A stretch of DNA of 11,623 nt, from positions 16,932 through 28,554 of the forward strand of contig WKLE02003864.1 in assembly GCA_014885115.2 (NCBI GenBank), written 5' to 3'. Position numbers and translations under genes: made by a program. Origin of the DNA: Asterionellopsis glacialis (taxonomy: Eukaryota; Bacillariophyta; Plagiogrammaphyceae; Rhaphoneidales; Asterionellopsidaceae). The first letter of the stretch is position 1, and each line of letters opens with the position of its first letter. The notes under the pieces are model-generated. The model was not told the DNA's origin. It saw only the letters and a program-made list of their open reading frames with translations, and ran no database searches. This document shows positions 1-8,458 of this stretch, one piece after another.

Positions 1-358
1 TGCAGACGCAGGTGTTGTTTGAGATTGTTTTGCTTCGGGTTTTTGTTTTCTCTACGTTATTCTCAGACAGGGTTTGTAAGCAGGCTTTGTGGCTTTCCTA
101 CCCACCGACCACACCCAACAAAGCCATTGACTTTTGTCTCTTCTTTGCGTCGCTTTCCGCCTCTAGAACTCTTCATATACGTGGCTGTCTTTCGTCAGCC
201 TTTTCCCATTCAGTCAACAAAACCAAAACTCACAAGGAAATTTTCTTCGGTGCTCGTTATGACCATACTTGAAATACCGTGACTATTATTATTTCAATAC
301 GTACAGTAGTGACATTTTCATAATATTATATACACAAAGGCACGCGCATACTGGAATC
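1..358. other. Upstream region / 5' flank of the SLC35F-type gene
   Basis: No gene is recognisable here. The first 240 bases are rich in pyrimidine and T stretches, and the short overlapping open frames have no family features. An AT-rich stretch (about 318-337, with TATTATATA) lies 20-40 bp before the chosen ATG at 359. It could be a core-promoter or 5' UTR element, but position is the only support. This is most likely the promoter and 5' UTR of the downstream gene. Confidence 0.5.
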
Positions 359-1909
359 ATGCCAGAATTACAACAACAACAACAACATGTGATTGTAGAT
401 GAAAGATTAACTGCAGATCCAGAAGCTCAAGGAGAAGATGATCCATCAGTCGCATCATTTGAACCTGCGGAAGATGATGGCTATAGTTTAGGAAGTTCTA
501 TTGGAATTGGATCTATTAAAGCTGGTCTAGAAAATACAATGGATCATTGGAAGATTTTAATCTTTGGTCAGGTACTTAGTTTAGTTTTAGCAGGTAGTGG
601 AGCATCACTTGCGACCTTACATGTTGAATGTGGAATGTCAGCACCGAACTTTGTGATTGGTTTGTCCTATCTTGTTCTGTGTATCTACCTAGTCCCACTT
701 GTACTTTATGGTTACCGATTACGTCACAACAACAATAAGAAAAAAGAAGATTCCATCCACACCACCACCAAGAATCAGCAACAACTCCATCATCAAGATT
801 CATTGATTTCTGATACTGTTGGTGTAACGGAAGGTGACACTAATGCTCCAATGTATAGATTGTTTGGTTACATACCTCTTCACGCCCCCGCATGGGCATA
901 CTTTGCGATAGCTGTGTTGGATGTCGAAGGCATGTACATGATGTGTTTAGCCTACAAATATACGACTCTGACATCCATTATGCTATTGGATGCATTGGCA
1001 GTTCCATCTGCAATGTTCTTCTCCTACTTTATACTGAAACGACGGTACGTACCTGTCCACGTGCTTGGTGCAACTCTGTGTGTTCTTGGAGTGAGTGTGA
1101 ATGTCTTTTCCGACAATAGTGAACACTTTAAGAATATACACAAGGACGAATTTGGAACAGCAATGCAACAACAACAACAACAACAAGAACAAACTATCAA
1201 TATAGAGAATGATGATGATCAATTCCCATACAGAATCGCTGGTGATATGTTAGCTGCCATGTCTGCTGTTCTATTTGGAGCCAATGATTTTTTAGTGGAA
1301 CTCTTTGTACGTAATTATGGTGGTCCCACGGAGTTTTTGGGTACAAGAGGATTGTTTGGGGCAATGATTGCATTGACACAAGCCGTGTTTTTGGAAAGTA
1401 CAAGTATTGCAGAATTATTTTCCAACCAAAGCAAAACTCCAGAGGAATTGGAACTCAAGGGTAATTGTTCGGCCTACGATGCATCGTTGCTCGTACTTGT
1501 CTTTGTGGCCTTGAATAGCTTTCGGTATATTGGATCTTCCAATTTCCTAATTCATTCAGAAGCGGCACTTTTAAACCTAAGTCTCTTGACGGGTGATTTA
1601 TGGTCCATTATGTTTTCGATTAAAGTCGAAAAAATCTTTCCACGACCCTTATTTTGGATTGCTGTACCTCTTGTTGTGACGGGTGTATTTGTATACGAAA
1701 TGGGACCGAATCCCATTGTACCCACAACCACCACCGTTGTTGCTGCTACCATTCCTTTGGACAAATCGTTTGATATTCAACCGATGAAAGATGGTACACC
1801 TACTTTTCAGGGTAGTAGTAACAAGAAACAATCCAAAATACAACAACAACAGGGGGGTGGACTAGAATTAACAACATCACCAAGAGTAGCAGATGGCAAA
1901 CTGACATGA
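359..1909 (+). CDS. SLC35F-type (DUF914) nucleotide-sugar/drug-metabolite transporter superfamily protein
   Basis: A 516-residue multi-pass membrane protein of the SLC35F1/F2/F6 (DUF914) group in the drug/metabolite transporter superfamily. About ten hydrophobic segments are visible, near residues 64-87, 97-120, 176-199, 202-226, 232-250, 291-317, 326-346, 373-397, 400-422 and 429-448. Family-like stretches are LDVEGMYMMCLAYKYTTLTS (about 187-206), which in animal SLC35F reads DVE..Y...AY.YTTLTS, and ALLNLSLLTGDLWS (403-416). Cytosolic or luminal loops carry H/N/K-rich and poly-Q inserts (about 122-150 and 270-276), and the tail has T- and Q-rich runs. The open frame extends upstream only through a TTG codon at 269, so the first ATG (359, MPELQQ) is taken as the start. 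No intron is needed. The family usually sits in endomembranes or the plasma membrane; the substrate cannot be told from sequence. It is convergent with presenilin. Confidence 0.9.
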   Translation: MPELQQQQQHVIVDERLTADPEAQGEDDPSVASFEPAEDDGYSLGSSIGIGSIKAGLENTMDHWKILIFGQVLSLVLAGSGASLATLHVECGMSAPNFVIGLSYLVLCIYLVPLVLYGYRLRHNNNKKKEDSIHTTTKNQQQLHHQDSLISDTVGVTEGDTNAPMYRLFGYIPLHAPAWAYFAIAVLDVEGMYMMCLAYKYTTLTSIMLLDALAVPSAMFFSYFILKRRYVPVHVLGATLCVLGVSVNVFSDNSEHFKNIHKDEFGTAMQQQQQQQEQTINIENDDDQFPYRIAGDMLAAMSAVLFGANDFLVELFVRNYGGPTEFLGTRGLFGAMIALTQAVFLESTSIAELFSNQSKTPEELELKGNCSAYDASLLVLVFVALNSFRYIGSSNFLIHSEAALLNLSLLTGDLWSIMFSIKVEKIFPRPLFWIAVPLVVTGVFVYEMGPNPIVPTTTTVVAATIPLDKSFDIQPMKDGTPTFQGSSNKKQSKIQQQQGGGLELTTSPRVADGKLT

Positions 1910-2362
1910 TGCGTAGTTTTTTAATTTGCATGCCCTACTAACTAAATGACTGTGCATAGTTAGTAAGTATGTATGTACTCTAATAATGATGTGTGCCATG
2001 ATCACTACAAATCAAACAATGGCTGAAAAAGAGCCAGAAAGACAATGGCATTCCTTAAAGAGGAATAAATTTACCTGACGAGGCGTAAAGGTAGCAAGTA
2101 GCAAAGAAATATTTTATTGTTTCGGAAAAAAAAAAAAAAACATCTACAGCGGTAGCAGTCTGTGGTAAAGATATTTTTAGTAGAATCTTACAGTAGCTGT
2201 AATCAAAGTAAAAAGATACACGTTTTATCTTTAAAAGGATAAGTTTTTTTATTAGGTTTTCTTCATGTGTGTACTTTAAAGTATATGCTATTTCCATTTC
2301 TATTTTCAAATGCTCTTTTGCATCGAGCAAACAACAGAGACGCAGGATGTATAGTGTATTTT
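1910..2362. other. Convergent 3' intergenic region (SLC35F-type gene / presenilin)
   Basis: This region holds the 3' ends of two convergent genes. It contains a perfect 9-bp inverted repeat just after the first stop codon and a 15-bp A run (2126-2140). A 91-codon minus-strand open frame (2055-2330) is AT-driven and lacks any domain, so it is not called. Confidence 0.6.
1936..1965. repeat. Perfect 9-bp inverted repeat downstream of the SLC35F-type stop codon
   Basis: TACTAACTA (1936-1944) and TAGTTAGTA (1957-1965) are exact reverse complements separated by 12 nt, starting 27 nt after the TGA. It could fold as a 3' UTR hairpin. Any role in 3'-end formation or stability is inference. Confidence 0.45.
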
Positions 2363-4296
2363 TTACACGTAATTGGCATGCTGAAATACAGTTTCAATCC
2401 AGGGTTCCACCAGAATTCGAGTGCATAAATAAAAGGAGACAGCCATAAAGATAGAAATCGGAAGAGCTGGTAATGCTTTACCGAAAACCTTTCGTTAGGT
2501 ATGAAGAGTAGGTAGGTAGAATACAGAGAGAGAAAATATGATGGTGAGAATCACGAAACATTCGAAAAAAAAATGGAAAACGAACATTTCTTCTCATTCT
2601 TGAAAAGAGTTTTCATACCAAAACTTACTGACAGTAACACCAAGGTTGATCCAAGTCCTGTCAGAATGACAAGAGTGCATGCGGCAAATGTAGTAAAACT
2701 ATACAGAGCTGCTCTAGAAACCAATAAAGAATAAAAAATAAAATCTCCCAAACCCAATTTGATAGATGTACGGCCACCAATACCAGAATCATCATCGTCC
2801 GTACTGGCTCGTCGTTCAAATACTTTACCATGACGATCAACGACTAAGGTACGTTTGATTTCACCATGTCGATCTCGAACAATATAACATGGTTCATTGG
2901 CACCATCAGAATCAGGTTCGGCATCAATACGACCACCTCTTCTAGGGAATACACATTCTACAATAGTTGTCAATTGTTCTGGAGTGTATTCCTGAATTAC
3001 ATGACGGCGATTTGTTTCCCCCTCAGCTGGTGGCTCTGGTGGGATATATGGAGGGATGCCTGGGTGATCTAGATAACGTAACTTGTATACTTTAGCTATA
3101 GCAAGAGGTAACATTCGTGTTGTTGCAGGTCGTGTTGCTGATGATGATGTATTTGTGGTACTTGCGCTTCTTGTGTGATCATTATTATTTGTTGGAGCCA
3201 TTTCAATGCCAGTATATTCACCGTCGTCATTCGTACTAGGGAACGATGAATGCTGTCGCTCTGTAATGTTGTTTGTCGCTGTGGACGAATTCATTGCTTC
3301 TTGTGCTGTTTGTGAAGAATTACTGCTACTGTTGTTGCGGCTATTCGTGTGCTGTTGACCCTGTCGTTGTTGTTGTTGTCTATTATTCGTACTAGCATTA
3401 TTCCCATCCCGATTCGGGCGTTGCGTGGTTGCGGGTAATTGTGCTTCATACAACAATCCTGGTACCATACCAGGTGAGTCATCTCTTGACATGACATTGA
3501 TAAGTGCCTTGAGAGGCCCACAGGGTGTCAATACAGCACACAAATCGTACAAAGCCAGCATGACGAGTAGTGTCCATGTCGTCCATTCATCAAAGAATGA
3601 TAATTGCCAAGCCAACAAGACACTCGTCATGACGAGGTATCCCTGTGTGACATAGGTGGGGATACCACCCTGTTGCCAAAAAATAGCAAAAACACCCACA
3701 ATCCCAAAGTTATAGAGACATGCGTAAAAGGAGAGCGTATCCAGATTTAACTCGTACGTATTGACACTGGTCCGTAAGAGTTCCGCACCTAAAAATCCCA
3801 ACAACATGGCACTTGATAACATCATGTATCCCATTAAACACTTGAAACATTTAAATTTGTACAACAATACGATTCCAAATGTCATGACGCAAATGACGCA
3901 GACAATAATGAGTGAATTGGCAAGAGATACACCGACATTCTTTCCGATACCACCACCGCTGCCATCGGAAGCAGTCGATGTACTCCAAACTGTATAGGAA
4001 CTAGTATAGGCTTCCTCTTGTTGTGATCGTGTATTGGGTTCTTGAATATAAATGACAGCCAATGCACTCAATATCATGGTCAGTGTGACAGGTTTACATA
4101 TTGCATGGAAGGAACTTGAGCTGTAGTTTAATTCTTGCAAGGACAATGCTGCTGCGGTTGTTGTCGTTGTCGTTGTCGAATCATTATTGGTGTGGTTGGT
4201 AGTTGTGTTTCTACCATCATTCACAGATGATTCGACTGGTGATGATGAACCATGATGGTTCATTGGTGCTTGTTCTGTCATTGTTTGTGATGACAT
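2363..4296 (-). CDS. Presenilin, catalytic aspartyl protease subunit of gamma-secretase (two exons)
   Basis: Presenilin is the intramembrane aspartyl protease of gamma-secretase. Exon 1 is 4296-2629 (556 codons) and exon 2 is 2488-2363 (41 codons plus stop), giving 597 residues. Visible landmarks are TM1 with KPVTLTMIL (68-76), the YD motif in TM6 (catalytic D251), the GLGDF motif in TM7 (catalytic D518), and PALP at 563-566 in exon 2. Together these are the full active-site signature. The TM6-TM7 hydrophilic loop is very long (about 260-511), with N/S/T/Q-rich runs and then an ordered-looking segment (about 395-495). This makes the protein longer than the ~467 residues of human PSEN1. The start is the first ATG, followed by a low-complexity polar N-terminus. 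The gene is divergent from the GtrA-like gene and convergent with the SLC35F-type gene. Partner subunits are not in this window. Confidence 0.95.
2489..2628 (-). other. Spliceosomal intron in presenilin (140 bp, phase 0)
   Basis: The donor GTAAGT (2628-2623 on the minus strand) follows the codons for TLVLLS. The acceptor AG is at 2490-2489, after a fairly pyrimidine-rich stretch. Joining the exons gives LLSVFGKALPALPISIF, which matches the conserved end of TM8 and the PALP segment of presenilins. Without splicing the frame runs on for 25 unrelated codons to a stop at 2551. The length is not a multiple of three, so retention would truncate the protein and remove the PALP motif. Confidence 0.93.
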
Positions 4297-4895
4297 TGTG
4301 AGACGTCTCTCTCTCTCTGTCTCTCTCGTGTGTGTCTATCGTGTGAAATACGAAAAAGAAAAATAATACTGTAAACAAAACTCATACCCGGCCGTTTGAA
4401 ATTGGACAGACAGAGTAACGTTGTTCTTCGGTACAGGCGAGGCGGGAGTGACTGAAATCGTGCCGTAGAATATAATATTATATCTTATTTACAGAAACGT
4501 TTAATAATATATCCAAATTCATACAATCTCTCCGCGACTCCATCATCCCACCAACGGGCGAATCGCATAAAAGAAATTATTATTGTTATAGTCCGGGTTT
4601 CTATATTATTATGAAGGTTAATGATATTGCACGCACTGATGCAGTAGGGCCAGCATTTTTTGTTGGTGGATATGAATGGTGAATCTCCCGTTCTCCTGTG
4701 AATCTGGCTTGGGTGATGAAACTTGTAGTACGAAATTTTGCTACAGACCGAACACATGACCATAAAACACAAACTTTTGTGGTACAACCTTGCATTGTCA
4801 TTTGTCATGTATATATTTTAAAAAAAAGCATAAAAACACAACCTTGTCCAATCGAACATTACACTACATCTATATTATAAATTAATATTACTACA
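4297..4895. promoter_or_regulatory. Divergent promoter region between presenilin and the GtrA-like gene
   Basis: About 600 bp separate two genes transcribed away from each other, so both 5' ends and promoters should lie here. Next to the presenilin start is a TC/GA-rich simple repeat (about 4303-4338). Near the GtrA-like ATG are AT-rich stretches (about 4808-4820 and 4868-4890). Two overlapping minus-strand frames of 66 and 107 codons lie inside (4485-4808) and are discussed as an uncertain candidate. No specific factor site is claimed. Confidence 0.5.
4303..4338. repeat. TC/TG simple-sequence tract in the presenilin 5' flank
   Basis: CT dinucleotides run with few interruptions and end in a GTGTGTGT stretch. 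The tract begins a few bases upstream of the presenilin ATG, so it probably falls in the 5' UTR as GA/CA repeats of the sense strand. Confidence 0.8.
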
Positions 4896-5909
4896 ATGAA
4901 CAACTTTCAACAAGTCGAATTGAAGACAACGTCGTCATCGTCGTCGTCTTGTGCTGCTACAACTAAAAATAGTAGTACAATCATCCCTCCCAAAACCATG
5001 TTGTCGGCTGAATATATCGCTGCTGCAACGCAGAATACATCCATCATCCAACGAATACTTTCAACTACGATTGAACGATTACAATCAATTCGAGTATCAC
5101 CTAATTGTTGTTGTGGCATTATTGGTCAATGCCGTCGTCGTGGTCTGAATGGTACCAAGAACAACAACAACAACAACAGTAACAGTGACATGATACTATC
5201 ATCAACGACAACGACAACGACTTTACCTTTGATCTCCTCTTCACAAACAACAGCATTACCCATTACTCCAGAAGGAATACCCTTGATTACAGGATTAGAT
5301 CGTGTCGTATTTGGTACAGTTTCAGCTGCAGATGCCGTACACATTTGCAATATCAAACCACCTCAATATTTATTTTACATGGTATCCGGTTTTGTCTGTG
5401 ATATCATACAATTCCTCTTGGACTACATGATGCATACCGGGAAAATGGTGCAAGATCCAAGTACCTGTTGGGCGTTTAGCTTTACCTTATCCATTTACTT
5501 TCGACACACCACACATCGATACCTTGTATTTGGGAATTATGTCGGTGGGTATTGGAAGAGTTTGTTACGAATGTATGGAGGCTATTCTGTCATTATCGTA
5601 CTGTCCACCATATTTAATATTTTCATGACCAAATATATACAATTACCACATTACGTGGCATGGATCGTAACTTTGTTATGGACAGGTATAGTCAATTTCT
5701 TTATTTTGAAAAAATTATGGTCTTTTGGTGGTGGTGGTGGTACTACTACCAATACTACTACTATTGGGGGGAAAGCAAGTAATGCCAAGGTCAATGACAA
5801 TGACAATACTATTAATACAAATGATGGTGATACTCTGAATCATACAATGAATGACCGGAAACAACAATCATTATCCATACGGAGACCTCCTTCAGCACAA
5901 CTACATTGA
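4896..5909 (+). CDS. GtrA-like four-helix membrane protein with long low-complexity N-terminus
   Basis: A 337-residue protein with no intron. Residues 1-130 are polar and low in complexity (S, T and N runs, plus a CCC motif at 71-73) with no clear signal peptide. Four hydrophobic segments follow, at about 156-178, 191-213, 226-248 and 251-275. They are spaced like the GtrA family: two hairpins, with a charged FRHTTHRYLVFG segment (202-213) after helix 2 and a GIVNFFILKKLWSF end (264-277) after helix 4, which resembles the family's C-terminal N..ln..w.F pattern. GtrA-like proteins are small membrane proteins often linked to moving lipid-linked sugars across membranes. That role is not shown here. 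The tail after 277 is G/T/N-rich and disordered. The ATG at 4896 is the first in frame. The family call is by topology and motif only. Confidence 0.7.
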   Translation: MNNFQQVELKTTSSSSSSCAATTKNSSTIIPPKTMLSAEYIAAATQNTSIIQRILSTTIERLQSIRVSPNCCCGIIGQCRRRGLNGTKNNNNNNSNSDMILSSTTTTTTLPLISSSQTTALPITPEGIPLITGLDRVVFGTVSAADAVHICNIKPPQYLFYMVSGFVCDIIQFLLDYMMHTGKMVQDPSTCWAFSFTLSIYFRHTTHRYLVFGNYVGGYWKSLLRMYGGYSVIIVLSTIFNIFMTKYIQLPHYVAWIVTLLWTGIVNFFILKKLWSFGGGGGTTTNTTTIGGKASNAKVNDNDNTINTNDGDTLNHTMNDRKQQSLSIRRPPSAQLH

Positions 5910-6334
5910 ATGGTACAACTACGAATAATGAAAAAATAAATAAATGAAATCTAGCACAAGAGAACGAAATTTTTCATTTCTTTGAACGTAAAAATGTAGT
6001 ACTAAATCAACCAACCAACCAAACAAACAAACAAGTAATATAAGTACTTTGTATGTTTGGACATTATGGTGCACTCGTCCTCTCCACTTTCACGTACAGT
6101 ACCTGGCACTTTTGCAAAACCCCAGCAATGGACACACAAAAGGTACCAATGAAGAACCAAATAAATCGATTCTTTGTGTTACAGTTTAGTTTCAATATCA
6201 ATATTCCTCTTGTTCTATTTATTACATTAGGACTACTACTACTTTAGATTCTCAGTCACTAGTAGGACTGCTGTATATACAGAAGGGAAGAGATTGTCCA
6301 AAACCTCTCAGGCCTCAAAGAAGAAGAAGATGAG
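5910..6334. other. Convergent 3' intergenic region
   Basis: This holds the 3' ends of the GtrA-like gene and the secreted-protein gene. AATAAATAAATGAAA (5934-5948) could serve as a polyadenylation signal for the plus-strand gene. A CCAA/AAAC simple repeat lies at 6007-6034. A 64-codon plus-strand frame (6053-6247) with a hydrophobic end has no other support. Confidence 0.55.
6007..6034. repeat. (CCAA)n/(AAAC)n simple repeat
   Basis: Three CCAA units are followed by AAAC units in direct tandem. It lies about 100 bp past the GtrA-like stop codon. Confidence 0.8.
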
Positions 6335-7210
6335 TTAAGCCAAGTACTCGTAGTACAGGCTGAATCCCATTGTCAAAATCCCAACAGCCAAAGATCCTTT
6401 GCCTTTTACTGCACCAGAAGTGCCATTACCACCACCTCCTCCACCTCCTCCTCCTCCAACACCAGAATCTTCTCCTACCATTCGGTTGCAACGAATCTCC
6501 AAATCATAATAGTCACGATCTGAGTCCAGCCAACGACAGCCAATCCTAGGGACCGAGTCTTCCGACTCGTCAAACAGGAATGGCTCTTCATTGGCGTCAA
6601 ATCGTCCAGTGTACCAATAGCGTCCTAACTCACCGCAATAAGAGTCGATCCACCAATATGGCGAAGCACAAACGGATTGGCATGGTGATCGATCCGTGGT
6701 AAAAATGTAGTAGTATCTCAACTCACCGGTGGATCCTCCCGAGTCTGGAATAGGGTTTACACTTCTGTACACGGGGTACGATTGATCGACATCTGGGCCG
6801 TCGCATGTAGTAGGGTCAATAGGAGCATAGAGTGTAGAAAAGCCCCCTAGATCTTCAGTACCTTCACAGGACGAGACAACTTCCAATTCAGCGCAAGTTG
6901 CAACTCCAACAGTCGGTTCGCCGTCACCACCAGGTGGAGGGGTGTCGTCGCAAGAATTAAACTTGTCCAAACACTCACCGTTGCAACGCGTGAGAAAGGA
7001 TAAACCATCTGAACCAGTTACATAACAGGCCTGACCAGACTGAGAGCAAGTCTGGGAGCAAATGTTTTTGCAGGACGAATACTGTTCAGAGCACGATTTA
7101 GTTTGCCGTTGTTCTTGTTGTTGCCGATGCGCGGGGACGTGATGGGGATTGGCAAAGATGGCAGTTGCTAACAATAAAGTAGCAAGGACAGATGAAAGAT
7201 TGGTCAACAT
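6335..7210 (-). CDS. Secreted cysteine-rich protein, probable GPI-anchored surface protein
   Basis: A 291-residue protein that I cannot place in a named family. The N-terminus is a typical signal peptide, with a hydrophobic core about 6-20 ending in a likely AxA-type cleavage (AIFA-NP). Sixteen cysteines follow, an even number that fits disulfides. Residues 40-87 have regular spacing, C-x6-C-x3-C-x3-C-x6-C then C-x3-C-x6-C. Residues 125-241 are rich in aromatics (YPVYR, YYYIF, PYWWID, GRYWYTGRF) and resemble small extracellular modules of the PVY...YYY...W type seen in many protists and animals. A run of ten glycines (252-261) leads to NGTSG and a hydrophobic C-terminus (about 273-291), which fits a GPI-attachment signal. 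The ATG at 7210 is the first in frame and directly precedes the signal peptide. A cell-surface or frustule-associated place is inferred. Confidence 0.75.
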   Translation of the reverse strand: MLTNLSSVLATLLLATAIFANPHHVPAHRQQQEQRQTKSCSEQYSSCKNICSQTCSQSGQACYVTGSDGLSFLTRCNGECLDKFNSCDDTPPPGGDGEPTVGVATCAELEVVSSCEGTEDLGGFSTLYAPIDPTTCDGPDVDQSYPVYRSVNPIPDSGGSTGELRYYYIFTTDRSPCQSVCASPYWWIDSYCGELGRYWYTGRFDANEEPFLFDESEDSVPRIGCRWLDSDRDYYDLEIRCNRMVGEDSGVGGGGGGGGGGNGTSGAVKGKGSLAVGILTMGFSLYYEYLA

Positions 7211-7594
7211 GGTATATGTATGAGTGAGCCTTTTCGTATTATTTGTGTTTACTAGAAAAAAATAAGTTCGTAATAAAGTGATGGTCGGATGGTGGGATCA
7301 ATGTGGGAATTCTGTAAATAATGAGACAAACAGGAGGACTGTCAAAGGACGCGGAAACGTGGCAACACTTTTTTTAAAAATATAACACGTACGTCATTGC
7401 AGCCAAACAAATTTCTCCATACAGACAGTACAGTACTAAGTAGTCCTTGATCCTACCTGGTATTAATACCTTAGAGTCCTAAAAGCCTCTGTGCATAGTT
7501 CATAAGGTATGAATAACTGTACAGATCGTACCTGGTAGGACCTACCTGATATGTAGCAGGTACGGTAAAAGTTCTTCTCATCGAATACAGGTAC
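7211..7594. promoter_or_regulatory. 5' flank of the secreted-protein gene and start of the repeat-rich zone
   Basis: The first ~150 bp should hold the minus-strand promoter of the secreted-protein gene; no clear motif is seen. Beyond about 7440 are short palindromes: the perfect 12-bp GGTATTAATACC (7459-7470), and GGTAGG-A-CCTACC near 7537-7549. A 93-codon minus-strand frame (7471-7752) crosses this area and the conserved repeat box, so it is not taken as a gene. Confidence 0.45.
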
Positions 7595-7662
7595 TGTCTG
7601 TCTGATATTAGTTGATGCATCAATTTCAGGAGTCTGCTTTCACCCCAGACATCTGTATTGAT
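7595..7662 (+). repeat. Hairpin element copy C: conserved box plus inverted repeat
   Basis: The box at 7595-7618 (ends TTGATGC) matches 11167-11189 over 23 bases in opposite orientation, and 11436-11458 with a changed centre. It is followed at once by an inverted repeat: left arm 7619-7636 (ATCAATTTCAGGAGTCTG) pairs with right arm 7646-7662 (CAGACATCTGTATTGAT), apart from a few mismatches, around a 9-nt loop. This is the same box-then-hairpin order as the two copies near 11 kb. No GCCGTCA box is seen on its far side. Confidence 0.6.
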
Positions 7663-7873
7663 ATCAAAAGCTCTTACGAATATTGCCAGCAACAAGACCA
7701 GTTCCAGGGAAATGGGAAAAAAAAGGGTTGCCCCATTCTTTTTACATATCACAAGGGATATCTACCGGATTTATCTACTACTGGTGTTTCCTAACTCCCT
7801 GCTGTTTAGATTAAAATCCTGTCTACTCTGGTTTTCACAATTAGAATTCTGTAAAAAAGAGCTAAAAATGTCC

Positions 7874-7917
7874 CCAATGGTAAAAAGATGGGAAATTTCC
7901 CTTTTTCTACCATGGGG
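7874..7917. repeat. Dispersed hairpin repeat, AATGGTAAAAAG type, copy 1
   Basis: AATGGTAAAAAGATGGGAAA is followed by TTTCCCTTTTTCTACCAT, its near reverse complement, so the unit can fold back on itself. It recurs in diverged form at 10510-10556 and in part at 10694-10723. The right arm runs straight into the ~33-bp tandem repeat. Confidence 0.65.
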
Positions 7918-8015
7918 TACCATTTTTCCCTTCTTTTTTACCATGGGGGTACCATTGTCCCCTTCTTTTTTCCCACTGGTACGGTACCATTCTTCCCTTC
8001 TTTTTTACCTAGTAC
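7901..8015. repeat. Degenerate ~33-bp tandem repeat (about 3.5 units)
   Basis: The units are 7901-7933, 7934-7965, 7966-8000 and a partial 8001-8015. Each starts with a C/T run, carries an ACCATGGGG/GGTACCAT core, and ends CCCTTC or CCCCTTC. Unit lengths of 32-35 bp and internal differences point to an old array. Confidence 0.75.
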
Positions 8016-8093
8016 AGCCGGTCAGTACTCAAATCACAATGACAATCATAGAGGATAAATACTAACAACTCCAGGTTGTGGATGATATTGTAT

Positions 8094-8129
8094 GTAACTC
8101 CAGTACTGCATGTGACTCCAGTACTGTAC
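8094..8129. repeat. 18-bp tandem repeat, two units
   Basis: GTAACTCCAGTACTGCAT (8094-8111) is followed directly by GTGACTCCAGTACTGTAC (8112-8129), with three differences. Each unit holds the AGTACT palindrome. Confidence 0.75.
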
Positions 8130-8450
8130 AAATTATCCGCCACTAGTCCTATATAGTGTGTTTTTAGCAATATAACGAATCCGGCGGAAATCCCAGTTGA
8201 GTCTTGTCTGCTTCTTGGATGAGATTTTGTCTCCCATGGAAAACACAACCTAACCATGAACCTGTAAAAAAACCTGAATATGTAAAAGAAAATCAACTTC
8301 ATTTTACAAAATGGCAGACACCAAGAGCACAAAAAAAGCTGCTTGGAAAAGTGACTCTGAATACAGTGCCATTCTTTTTCTTCTGTTTCACAGCTGCCAG
8401 GAAAATCCTGACAACTTTAGTGTTTCCAACATTTTAAACAATCCTGCAGT
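8130..8450. other. Unassigned stretch with one weak plus-strand open frame
   Basis: No recognisable gene. The plus-strand frame starting with ATG at 8311 (MADTKSTKKAAWKSDSEYSA...) looks more protein-like than its surroundings for about 45 codons. It could be a first exon or a broken ORF of a mobile element. The frame then enters a palindromic CG-rich zone and loses this character. Confidence 0.3.
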
Positions 8451-8458
8451 AGGCAAGT

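Noticed and set aside
269..358. Extending the SLC35F-type protein by 30 residues to a TTG codon
   Set aside because: TTG starts are not expected in a nuclear eukaryotic gene. The added stretch is Y/H-rich and unlike the family, and the ATG at 359 precedes a typical polar N-terminus.
2055..2330. 91-codon minus-strand open frame between the convergent genes
   Set aside because: Its K/I/Y/F-rich composition is what AT-rich DNA gives. It crosses an A run and has no domain.
2551..2628. Presenilin C-terminus ending in a K/S/F-rich tail
   Set aside because: This is read-through into the intron: GTAAGT starts exactly where similarity ends, and the PALP exon follows downstream.
6053..6247. 64-codon plus-strand frame with a hydrophobic C-terminus
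   Set aside because: It is short, in a 3' intergenic region, with no recognisable motif.
7471..7752. 93-codon minus-strand frame with a signal-peptide-like start
   Set aside because: Its middle is encoded by the repeat box and hairpin of copy C, which recurs elsewhere without this frame, so the frame is incidental.
7901..8015. CRISPR-like array
   Set aside because: The units are adjacent with no unique spacers and vary in length. This is a degenerate tandem repeat in a eukaryotic setting.
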